NCBI RefSeq assembly: GCF_938010505.1
Contig: NZ_CALLVP010000007.1
Span: 1 to 15,911 of the forward strand
Direction: 5' to 3'
Length of the DNA: 15,911 nt
Source: an uncultured Veillonella sp.
GTDB lineage: Bacteria > Bacillota > Negativicutes > Veillonellales > Veillonellaceae
The translations under genes and the position numbers were made by a program. Shown here in pieces: positions 1 to 6,123 of this stretch (positions are counted from its first letter, which is position 1; every line of letters starts with the position of its first letter). The notes under the pieces are model-generated. The model was not told the DNA's origin and ran no database searches. It saw only the letters and a program-made list of their open reading frames with translations.

Positions 1-1195
1 TGTATTGACCAGGACCAAGTACTAATGTATTTGGAGGTGTACCTACAGGTGTACCAAATGCACAAGATGCAGCAACGCCGATAGCCATCAATACAGCATG
101 GGGATCAGCACCCATACCTTGGGCAATGGAGATACCGATAGGAGCCAATAATGCACAAGATGCAGTGTTAGACATAAATTGAGTCATAACACAAGACAAA
201 ACAAACAATACGCCTGTTGCAAAGTAAGGGCTAGGATCGGACCCCATAACGCCAATTACTGCATCGGCAATCATTTTACCTGCACCAGATTGGTCAAGTG
301 CAGTTGCCACTGGCATCATACCAGCAAACAAGAAGATTGTTACCCAGTCAATGGATGTGTAAGCTTGTTTTTCGTTCAAGCAACCAGTTAATACGCAAAG
401 CATTGCACCGATAACTGCAACCATGCTCAATGGTAAGTTAATACCAAAACCTTTTAGGAAGTCACCTAAAATCATAGCGATGATAACGCCTAAAAGAATA
501 AGACCAGAGAACAATTGTTTCTTAGGATCGTTAGAAATATCTTCAGCAGCTACTTCTTGTTCAACTTCACCAGCATCAGTGATTTCATGTTTAGGTAATA
601 AGTGTTTACCAATGAGCATCATGAAAATGATAGTAGCAATAGTCAAAGGAATACCGATCCAAGCAAATTCAAAGAAACCAAAAGGTGCAAGACCAAATTT
701 AGTTAATGTACCACTTACGATAATATTTGGAGGTGTACCAACCATTGTAATAATACCACCGATACCAGCAGCAAATGCTAATGGCATCAATTGGCGAGAT
801 GCAGGAATCTTCGCAACAGCACAGATACCAACAACTACTGGAAGTAATGCAGCTGTTGTACCAGTGTTAGACAAGAATGCGGACATGGTAGCTGTAACAA
901 CCATAATTGCAAGCATTAAGCCATTTTCGCTAGTACCTGCACGTTTTACTACGGTTTCCCCAATTTTTTGAGCTAAACCGGTATAGAACAATGCAGCACC
1001 AACAACGAACATGCCAGCAAACAACACAACTGTACTATCAGATAAACCAGAGAATACAACCTTAGGAGTAATAATACCCATAAGGCCTAGAGTAATTGCA
1101 CCGCCTAAAGAAGTGATAGCCAACGGAATAATTTCCGTAACGAATAAAACAGCCATGACTGCAAGGACGATTAAGGTTTGTTCTGCAGTACCCAT
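1..1195 (-). CDS. DASS/SLC13-family anion (probably dicarboxylate) permease, C-terminus cut by window edge
   Basis: Polytopic inner-membrane transporter; about 398 residues are visible and the frame stays open to the window edge, so the C-terminus is missing. The protein is almost wholly hydrophobic with a short charged loop in the middle. It carries the duplicated Ser-Asn-Thr signature of the divalent anion:Na+ symporter family: FLSNTGTTAALLP at about residues 107-119 and FMSNTASCALLAPIG at about 341-355. In the family these loops bind Na+ and the carboxylate. Each half also has a G(T)PPN element (GTPPNIIVSG and GTPPNTLVLG). There is no large TrkA-C insertion, which separates it from the longer Na+/sulfate types. 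The ATG at 1193-1195 is about 10 nt behind a GGGAG box; an overlapping ATG run just upstream is in another frame. It follows the 85-aa gene by 38 bp. A dicarboxylate substrate such as succinate or malate is inferred from the neighbouring pathway. Confidence 0.85.
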   Translation of the reverse strand, partial: MGTAEQTLIVLAVMAVLFVTEIIPLAITSLGGAITLGLMGIITPKVVFSGLSDSTVVLFAGMFVVGAALFYTGLAQKIGETVVKRAGTSENGLMLAIMVVTATMSAFLSNTGTTAALLPVVVGICAVAKIPASRQLMPLAFAAGIGGIITMVGTPPNIIVSGTLTKFGLAPFGFFEFAWIGIPLTIATIIFMMLIGKHLLPKHEITDAGEVEQEVAAEDISNDPKKQLFSGLILLGVIIAMILGDFLKGFGINLPLSMVAVIGAMLCVLTGCLNEKQAYTSIDWVTIFLFAGMMPVATALDQSGAGKMIADAVIGVMGSDPSPYFATGVLFVLSCVMTQFMSNTASCALLAPIGISIAQGMGADPHAVLMAIGVAASCAFGTPVGTPPNTLVLGPGQY

Positions 1196-1233
1196 ACATC
1201 ATCATCTCCCTTCAGAGAAATGCACTGATTGTA

Positions 1234-1491
1234 TTAGATAAGATATAAGACATAGCCTACTATAGTAATAGCCGCAGCCATTAAAAAGGTTATCCCATAC
1301 CCCTCTTTAGTTTTAGGATAGCCAAAGAATAACGCTTCCCCTAAAAAACCTCGGCGATTAAACCAAGAATATTTAGTTCTACGTTGAAACCATTTAGCTT
1401 TCCCTTCAACACCGATAATCAGTGCAGTAATAAAAAATACAATAAATGCCCAAATAAAACAAATCAGTATTTTTAATTCAATTGATAACAA
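1234..1491 (-). CDS. Unrecognised 85-aa membrane protein with two predicted helices
   Basis: I do not recognise this family. The product has a hydrophobic helix at about residues 6-28, a basic, aromatic-rich loop at about 30-48 (GKAKWFQRRTKYSWFNRRGF), and a second hydrophobic segment at about 67-85 that runs to the C-terminus. It would be an inner-membrane hairpin with a strongly positive loop, probably cytoplasmic. The start appears to be TTG at 1489-1491, four bases after an AGAGGTGG ribosome-binding site; no ATG or GTG fits in frame nearby. It sits 38 bp upstream of the anion permease and on the same strand, so the two are probably co-transcribed. That suggests, without proving, an accessory or small subunit of the transporter. 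It does not resemble MmdD/OadG, because it lacks the Ala/Pro linker. Confidence 0.7.
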   Translation of the reverse strand: MLSIELKILICFIWAFIVFFITALIIGVEGKAKWFQRRTKYSWFNRRGFLGEALFFGYPKTKEGYGITFLMAAAITIVGYVLYLI

Positions 1492-1627
1492 GTGACCACC
1501 TCTACTATATTTAAAGCACTAAAAAGTTATTTAGTGAATTCTTGCTAATCACCTAATGACCGATCTAAAAAGCATTTATTGCAAATATTCCCTTTTATGC
1601 ATGATTACATAATTACCAAGGGCTTTT
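1492..1627 (-). promoter_or_regulatory. AT-rich leader before the membrane protein/permease pair
   Basis: This gene-free stretch should hold the promoter of the 85-aa protein and permease if the palindrome at 1628-1671 stops upstream transcription. I see no convincing paired -35/-10 hexamers. A TAAATATAGT stretch lies just before the ribosome-binding site. A small inverted repeat, CACTAAA/TTTAGTG, occupies 1517-1523 and 1530-1536 with a 6-nt loop and could be an operator or leader hairpin. The promoter assignment is therefore weak. Confidence 0.3.
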
Positions 1628-1671
1628 TTATTCACCAAGGTGTACCTATTTAGGTACACCTTGGTGAATAA
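1628..1671 (-). terminator. 21-bp perfect inverted repeat after mmdB, probable transcript-end hairpin
   Basis: Arms at 1628-1648 and 1651-1671 are exact reverse complements (TTATTCACCAAGGTGTACCTA and its complement), leaving only TT between them. The element begins 12 bp after the mmdB stop codon. Position and strength suggest a terminator or a 3'-end stabilising hairpin for the long operon. Against a classical intrinsic terminator, the minus-strand sequence after the stem is A-rich, not T-rich, and the plus strand also lacks a T-run. A protein-binding palindrome is the alternative. Confidence 0.5.
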
Positions 1672-1682
1672 TTATTTAATTA

Positions 1683-2804
1683 TTAACGGTTAGCCAACAT
1701 AGCAAGCATTGTACCTGCAGCTACTGCTGTACCGATAACGCCAGCTACGTTAGGGCCCATAGCATGCATGAGCAAGAAGTTAGCTGGATTAGCTTTCGCA
1801 CCTACAACTTGAGATACACGAGCTGCCATTGGAACTGCGGATACACCAGCAGAACCAATAAGTGGATTTGTTTTACCACCGTCAAATAAGCTCATCAATT
1901 TACCAAATAATACGCCACCAGCTGTACCACAAATAAATGCGAACAAGCCTAAAAGAATAATTTTGATAGTTTCTAAGCTTAAGAAATGTTCCGCACTCAT
2001 TGTCAAACCAGTACCAGTTGCTAAGAAGATAGTAACAGTATTGATTAACGCATTTTGAGATGTATCGGACAAGCGATCAGTTACGCCAGATTCACGGAAC
2101 AAGTTACCTAACATCAACATACCTAAAAGGGATGTAATGGAAGGAAGCAATAAGGAAATGAAGATCGTTGCAACGATTGGGAATACGATTTTTTCAAAAC
2201 GTGTAACTTCACGCAATTGTTCCATTACGATTTCACGCTCTTTTTGAGTAGTAAATAATTTCATTACAGGTGGTTGAATCAACGGTACCAAGGACATATA
2301 GGAATATGCGGCAACCGCGATAGCACCTAGCAAATGAGGAGCTAACTTAGTAGCTAAGTAGATAGATGTAGGACCGTCAGCACCACCGATAATACCGATA
2401 GCAGCTGCTTCTTGAGCCGTAAAGCCAAGCATCATTGCACCACCAAGAGCAGCAAATACGCCGATCTGAGCAGCAGCACCTAAAAGCAAAGTTTTAGGGT
2501 TTGCAATGAGTGGACCAAAGTCAGTCATTGCACCTACACCAAGGAAAATTAATGGTGGGAAGATTTCTTGGGAAATACCTGCACTTATAAGAGCCATAAC
2601 GCCTTCTTCAAAACCGTTACGAGGAATATTAGCAAGTAAGCAACCAAACGCAATCGGACCCAACAATAATGGTTCAAACTCTTTGGCAAATGCTAAGTAT
2701 AATAGGATCAAACCTACAAGAATCATAATAGCATTACCTAGTTCAAATGCGAGGAACCCGCTATCGTTAATAACGGATTGTATCGCAACAGCAAAAGCCT
2801 CCAT
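1683..2804 (-). CDS. mmdB: Methylmalonyl-CoA decarboxylase beta subunit, Na+-translocating membrane carboxybiotin decarboxylase
   Basis: Integral membrane subunit of the Na+ pump. It decarboxylates the carboxybiotin on MmdC and couples this to Na+ export. The 373-aa product is very hydrophobic and collinear with OadB. The residues known to matter in Klebsiella OadB (Asp203, Tyr229, Ser382, Arg389) correspond at a constant offset of 60 to Asp143 in GGADGPTS, Tyr169 in AYSYMSLVPLIQPP, Ser322 in GVSAVPMAARV and Arg329. The C-terminal HAMGPNVAGVIGTAVAAG signature is intact at about 347-364. I chose ATG 2802-2804 because AAAGGGG lies 7 nt before it. The longer open frame back to 2861 would run through the mmdC-mmdB hairpin and has no ribosome-binding site. 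It is the last pump gene, 70 bp after mmdC. Confidence 0.97.
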   Translation of the reverse strand: MEAFAVAIQSVINDSGFLAFELGNAIMILVGLILLYLAFAKEFEPLLLGPIAFGCLLANIPRNGFEEGVMALISAGISQEIFPPLIFLGVGAMTDFGPLIANPKTLLLGAAAQIGVFAALGGAMMLGFTAQEAAAIGIIGGADGPTSIYLATKLAPHLLGAIAVAAYSYMSLVPLIQPPVMKLFTTQKEREIVMEQLREVTRFEKIVFPIVATIFISLLLPSITSLLGMLMLGNLFRESGVTDRLSDTSQNALINTVTIFLATGTGLTMSAEHFLSLETIKIILLGLFAFICGTAGGVLFGKLMSLFDGGKTNPLIGSAGVSAVPMAARVSQVVGAKANPANFLLMHAMGPNVAGVIGTAVAAGTMLAMLANR

Positions 2805-2835
2805 ATGCGTTCCCCTTTCACAAATATAAAATTGT

Positions 2836-2864
2836 TGTATGACGCGATGCCACCGCGTCATACA
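2836..2864 (-). promoter_or_regulatory. 11-bp GC-containing hairpin between mmdC and mmdB
   Basis: TGTATGACGCG at 2836-2846 and its exact complement at 2854-2864 enclose a 7-nt loop. It lies 10 bp after the mmdC stop and about 30 bp before the mmdB start. On the minus strand the stem is followed by ACAATTTTATA, too weak a T-run for a full terminator. It may act as a partial attenuator, an RNase-processing boundary or a stabiliser that sets the ratio of MmdB to the soluble subunits. The structure is seen directly; the role is inferred. Confidence 0.5.
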
Positions 2865-2874
2865 CTACATGGTA

Positions 2875-3258
2875 TTAGCCAAGAACAACCATGTCGTCGC
2901 CAGTGGATACAGTTTGGTTAGCAGCTACGCGAACTTCGGAAACTACAGCATCATGAGGAGCTGCAATTTCATTTTGCATTTTCATAGCTTCAAGAATCAA
3001 CAAAGTTTCACCTTTTTTAACTGCTTGACCAGCGGATACTGCTACAGATAGGATTTTACCAGGCATTGGAGCTTTTACAGTTTCAGCACCTGCTGGAACT
3101 GGAGCTGCTGCTGCAGCTGGAGCTGGTGCAGGAGCTGCTTTAGGAGCTGGAGCTGCTGCTGGAGCTGCTTTAGGAGCCGCTGCAGAAGCCGCCGCTTTTA
3201 CTTCATTAACTTCTACATCATATGCTGTACCATTTACTGTAACGTTGAATTTTTTCAT
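2875..3258 (-). CDS. mmdC: Methylmalonyl-CoA decarboxylase gamma subunit, biotin carboxyl carrier
   Basis: Carries the covalently bound biotin that moves CO2 from the MmdA active site to MmdB in the membrane. The 127-aa product has three parts: a short N-terminal beta segment (about 1-20), a flexible Ala/Pro/Lys linker (about 22-57), and a biotinyl domain (about 60-127). The biotinylation motif EAMKMQN is present, so the modified lysine is Lys93; the upstream VKAPMPGKIL fits the domain. The start is ATG 3256-3258, 9 nt after GGAGG. The frame could be opened earlier at a TTG, but that would include the ribosome-binding site. The linker is encoded by repetitive DNA with a 30-bp period (two copies of a 17-bp unit at 3131 and 3161), so its length may differ among strains. 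A biotin-protein ligase must be encoded elsewhere. Confidence 0.97.
   Translation of the reverse strand: MKKFNVTVNGTAYDVEVNEVKAAASAAAPKAAPAAAPAPKAAPAPAPAAAAAPVPAGAETVKAPMPGKILSVAVSAGQAVKKGETLLILEAMKMQNEIAAPHDAVVSEVRVAANQTVSTGDDMVVLG
3131..3177. repeat. 17-bp direct repeat with 30-bp period inside the mmdC linker
   Basis: The 17-mer GGAGCTGCTTTAGGAGC starts at 3131 and again at 3161 on the plus strand, in frame with a 10-residue Ala/Pro/Lys repeat of the biotin-carrier linker. Slippage here would lengthen or shorten the linker by 10 residues without a frameshift. Confidence 0.75.
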
Positions 3259-3361
3259 CTTAAATTCCTCCAAAATGTGTATGACTACACTATAATTTAT
3301 AAATTTCTTTTACACATATTTAATCTGATAATCCTATCGATTACCTAGTTAGGCAATAATC

Positions 3362-3529
3362 TTATCGATTACCACGCAAACGGCCTTCCATTTTCCAATT
3401 GTAGCTTACGATTGGACGGATATGCGCGATTTGATCTGCGGAATAACCCATTGCCGCTAATGCACCAACGATTACCGCTACTACATCTTGAGATGGAGCC
3501 TTACCGCTAGTTGCTGTAGCATTGCTCAT
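3362..3529 (-). CDS. mmdE: Methylmalonyl-CoA decarboxylase epsilon subunit, 55 aa
   Basis: Small accessory subunit of the Na+ pump. The 55-aa product begins MSNATATSGKAPSQD, has a compact domain VVAVIVGALAAMGYS...QIAHIRP, and ends WKMEGRLRGNR. It matches the C-terminal third of MmdD (residues 72-114) at about 24 of 42 aligned positions but has no transmembrane helix. It is therefore a paralogue of MmdD's soluble tail. From memory of the V. parvula work, this subunit is dispensable for activity but stabilises the complex. The ATG at 3527-3529 is preceded by AGGAGG. It lies 22 bp after mmdD and about 100 bp before mmdC. Its small size makes it easy to miss in automatic annotation. The gap to mmdC contains a short imperfect hairpin at about 3342-3364 and another (GTGTA/TACAC) near 3281-3294. 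Confidence 0.95.
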   Translation of the reverse strand: MSNATATSGKAPSQDVVAVIVGALAAMGYSADQIAHIRPIVSYNWKMEGRLRGNR

Positions 3530-3551
3530 TAAAATGCCTCCTAAAAATTTT

Positions 3552-3896
3552 TTAACCTCTACCGCTTAAACGACCTTCCAAACGCCATTTAGCACTTGTT
3601 GCTGTAGGTCGGATAGATGCAATTTGTTCAGATGAGTACCCCATCGCCACAATGGCACCTACGATAGCTGCTACTACTTCATCCTCATTTTGAGCAGATG
3701 CACTTGGTGCAGCCACAGGAGCCGCTGGAGCTGCAACAGTTGTGTCAGTTTTAGGCGCTTCTTTCTTCTTCTTAGTTGGATCGATTAAATAAACGATTTT
3801 CATAAGAACACCTAAAGCAATCAACACAGCAAATACAACTGTCATATTAATCGCCATAATTAGCCAAGGATTGGTAGTAACTGCTTGTCCTTCCAT
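3552..3896 (-). CDS. mmdD: Methylmalonyl-CoA decarboxylase delta subunit, membrane anchor and assembly factor
   Basis: Functional counterpart of OadG: it anchors and assembles the soluble carboxyltransferase on the membrane subunit. The 114-aa product has one transmembrane helix at about residues 12-37, a Lys-rich stop-transfer stretch (TKKKKEAPK, 41-49), an Ala/Pro linker (about 50-68), and a C-terminal domain (72-114). That domain closely resembles MmdE, including AMGYSSEQIASIRP and WRLEGRLSGRG. Two in-frame ATGs exist, at 3900-3902 and 3894-3896. I chose the second because AAAGGGG lies 7 nt before it and only 1 nt before the first. It is followed 22 bp later by mmdE and preceded by mmdA after 73 bp. 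Confidence 0.95.
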   Translation of the reverse strand: MEGQAVTTNPWLIMAINMTVVFAVLIALGVLMKIVYLIDPTKKKKEAPKTDTTVAAPAAPVAAPSASAQNEDEVVAAIVGAIVAMGYSSEQIASIRPTATSAKWRLEGRLSGRG

Positions 3897-3969
3897 AATC
3901 ATTCCCCTTTCTAAAAAATTAGTAAAGAAAGGTATCTCCCAAATTCGATGATATGTTTACCGAATCGAA

Positions 3970-5499
3970 TTATAATGGAATATTACCATGTTTCTTTGGA
4001 GCACGGTTTTCACGTTTGCTTGCAAGCATTGCCAAAGCGTTGATAACTGCTGGACGAGTTTGTTTTGGTTCGATAACTACATCTACGAAACCACGTTCTG
4101 CAGCTTTGTATGGAGTTGCGAACTCTTCCACGTATTTAGCTGTTTTAGCATCTTTATCTTCGTCTTTCTTGAAGATGATGTTAGCCGCACCAGCAGGACC
4201 CATTACAGCGATTTCGGATGTAGGCCAAGCGTATACTTGGTCAGCGCCCAAATCTTGGGAACACATAGCGAGGTAGGAACCGCCATATGCTTTACGAGTG
4301 ATAACAGTAATTTTTGGTACTGTTGCTTCAGAGTAAGCATACAACATTTTAGCACCATGACGAATGATACCGCCCCATTCTTGATTTGTGCCAGGCAAGA
4401 AACCAGGAACGTCAACGAAGTTAACGATTGGAATATTGAAAGCATCACAGAAACGGATGAAACGGGAAGATTTGTCAGATGCATTGATGTCTAAGCAACC
4501 AGCCATTACTTTTGGTTGGTTAGCAATGATACCAACGGATTGACCATCAAAACGAGCGAAGCAAGTGATGATATTTGTAGCATAGAATGGTTGTACTTCA
4601 TAGTATTCGCCATTATCTACAGTAGCTGCGATAACATCCTTCATGTCGTAAGGCATGTTACTGTTATCTGGCAACAAGCTATTCAAACCTTCGTCTTCAC
4701 GAGTTGGATCGTCACCAGTATCTACTAATGGAGCATCTTCCATATTGTTGGATGGCAAGAAGCCTAATAAGTAACGAATTTGAGCTATACAATCATCTTC
4801 ATTTTCAGCTGCGAAGTGAGCAACACCAGACACAGAGTTGTGAGCCATTGCACCACCAAGATCTTCAGCTGTTACTTCTTCACCAGTTACAGATTTGATA
4901 ACTGCAGGACCAGTGATGAACATTTGAGATGTATGTTTAACCATGTAGATGAAGTCAGTTAATGCTGGAGAATATACAGCACCACCTGCGCATGGACCCA
5001 TGATTACGGAAATTTGTGGAATAACGCCAGATGCATTTGTATTTTCGAAGAAAATTTTACCGTAACCTGCAAGCGCATCTACTGCTTCTTGAATACGAGC
5101 ACCACCGGAGTCGTTGATACCAACAATAGGAGCACCCATTTTCATTGCCAAACGTTGTACTTTAACGATTTTAGCGGCATGCATTTCACCAAGAGAACCA
5201 CCTTCTACAGTGAAGTCTTGTGCGAATGCGTATACTAAACGACCGTCAATAGTACCATAACCTGTTACTACACCTTCGCCTGGTAATTCTTTCTTTTCTT
5301 GACCGAAGTTAACACAACGATGTTTAACGAATTGATCAAGTTCAACGAAAGAGTTATCATCGAACAATTTAGCCAAACGTTCGCGAGCAGTCATCTTGCC
5401 TTGAGCATGTTGTTTCTCAACGCGTTTTTCACCACCAGCTGCTTTAACTTTAGCTAGTTTCTCGTGCAATAACTCGATTTTTTCCTGCACTGTTGCCAT
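3970..5499 (-). CDS. mmdA: Methylmalonyl-CoA decarboxylase alpha subunit, carboxyltransferase
   Basis: Soluble catalytic subunit that transfers the carboxyl group of (S)-methylmalonyl-CoA to the biotin on MmdC, releasing propionyl-CoA. The 509-aa product is a complete acyl-CoA carboxyltransferase (PccB-like) with two crotonase-type halves. The N-terminal half has NDSGGARIQEAV (130-140), which contributes to an oxyanion hole, and MGPCAGGAVYSPALTDF (167-183). The C-terminal half has VDVPGFLPGTNQEWGGIIRHGAK (362-384), RKAYGGSYLAM (402-412) and WPTSEIAVMGPAGA (425-438). The tail PKKHGNIPL is typical of the family. ATG 5497-5499 follows GGAGG by 7 nt. It leads the pump gene block and has its own promoter-like sequence upstream, so pump genes might be expressed partly independently of the mutase genes. 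Neighbouring mmdD-E-C-B exclude plain propionyl-CoA carboxylase beta. Confidence 0.98.
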   Translation of the reverse strand: MATVQEKIELLHEKLAKVKAAGGEKRVEKQHAQGKMTARERLAKLFDDNSFVELDQFVKHRCVNFGQEKKELPGEGVVTGYGTIDGRLVYAFAQDFTVEGGSLGEMHAAKIVKVQRLAMKMGAPIVGINDSGGARIQEAVDALAGYGKIFFENTNASGVIPQISVIMGPCAGGAVYSPALTDFIYMVKHTSQMFITGPAVIKSVTGEEVTAEDLGGAMAHNSVSGVAHFAAENEDDCIAQIRYLLGFLPSNNMEDAPLVDTGDDPTREDEGLNSLLPDNSNMPYDMKDVIAATVDNGEYYEVQPFYATNIITCFARFDGQSVGIIANQPKVMAGCLDINASDKSSRFIRFCDAFNIPIVNFVDVPGFLPGTNQEWGGIIRHGAKMLYAYSEATVPKITVITRKAYGGSYLAMCSQDLGADQVYAWPTSEIAVMGPAGAANIIFKKDEDKDAKTAKYVEEFATPYKAAERGFVDVVIEPKQTRPAVINALAMLASKRENRAPKKHGNIPL

Positions 5500-5533
5500 T
5501 ATAGCACCTCCAAATAAAACTTGTTACAGTATC

Positions 5534-5562
5534 ATTTTATTTCATTAATAATTAAAGTTCAA
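5534..5562 (-). promoter_or_regulatory. Internal promoter-like sequence ahead of mmdA
   Basis: On the minus strand TTGAAC (5557-5562) and TAAAAT (5534-5539) are separated by exactly 17 bp, giving a sigma-70/sigma-A type promoter with four of six -35 and five of six -10 consensus bases. It would start RNA about 25-30 nt before the mmdA start. It sits in a 150-bp epimerase-mmdA gap, much larger than most gaps in the operon. Confidence 0.55.
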
Positions 5563-5579
5563 GCATGATACATATTTAA

Positions 5580-5600
5580 CATATAACCTAGGATTATATG
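5580..5600 (-). promoter_or_regulatory. Near-palindrome upstream of the mmdA promoter
   Basis: CATATAA, then CCTAGG plus one base, then TTATATG forms a 21-bp near-symmetrical site about 18 bp upstream of the -35 box of the mmdA promoter. Its placement suits an operator for an activator. It could also be a weak hairpin at the end of the upstream transcript, but no T-run follows. The regulator is unknown. Confidence 0.35.
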
Positions 5601-5649
5601 TATATATATAGCTATAACTCATACATAATGATGTGAATTGGATACCGTA

Positions 5650-6072
5650 TTATTTCATACGTTGACATAATTCAAGCAATACGCCGCCAGTTGCTTTTGG
5701 ATGTAAGAAAGCAATTGCAGAGCCGCCTGCACCATAACGAGGTTTTTCGTCAATCATACGAACGCCTTTAGCCATTAAATCAGCAATAGCATTTTCAATA
5801 TTATCAACGCGCAATGCAACGTGTTGGATACCATCACGACCGCCATTTTTTTCGATGAATTTACCGATAGGGCCGTCTGGAGTTGTAGTTTCTAAGAATT
5901 CAAGTTCAGCATCGCCACATGGGAAGAAGGATACTTTTACTTTTTGTTCTTCTACGATTTCATCTTCAGGAAGATGTTCTATACCCAATGCATTTTTGTA
6001 GAATTCTTTAGTTGCTGCTAAATCATTAACACCAATACCAATGTGATCCACTTGTAATACTTTAAAAGCCAT
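5650..6072 (-). CDS. mce: Methylmalonyl-CoA epimerase
   Basis: Interconverts (R)- and (S)-methylmalonyl-CoA. It is needed because the mutase makes the (R) form and the decarboxylase uses the (S) form. The 140-aa product is a complete vicinal-oxygen-chelate protein with two beta-alpha-beta-beta-beta repeats. It starts VDHIGIGVNDL (8-18), has IQHVALRVDNI at 82-92 and ends GGVLLELCQ. Probable metal ligands are His10, His84 and Glu134; the 50-residue spacing between the last two equals that of His91 and Glu141 in the Propionibacterium enzyme. ATG 6070-6072 follows AAGGAGA by 8 nt. It lies 51 bp after the meaB homologue. The gene context rules out the related glyoxalase I function. Confidence 0.95.
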   Translation of the reverse strand: MAFKVLQVDHIGIGVNDLAATKEFYKNALGIEHLPEDEIVEEQKVKVSFFPCGDAELEFLETTTPDGPIGKFIEKNGGRDGIQHVALRVDNIENAIADLMAKGVRMIDEKPRYGAGGSAIAFLHPKATGGVLLELCQRMK

Positions 6073-6123
6073 TTCGATTATCTCCTTTTCAAGGCTAAAT
6101 CTCTAATGCTATGTAGTCGCCGT

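Noticed and set aside
423..971. Plus-strand open frame of 182 aa
   Set aside because: It lies antisense to the DASS permease, has no ribosome-binding site, and its composition is that of a mirror frame of a membrane protein gene.
2805..2861. Longer mmdB with a 19-residue N-terminal extension
   Set aside because: The extension would be translated from the mmdC-mmdB hairpin, has no ribosome-binding site, and is absent from the 373-aa form that a good AAAGGGG site supports.
4203..4484. Minus-strand 93-aa open frame inside mmdA
   Set aside because: It is an out-of-frame shadow within the conserved carboxyltransferase, with no translation signal.
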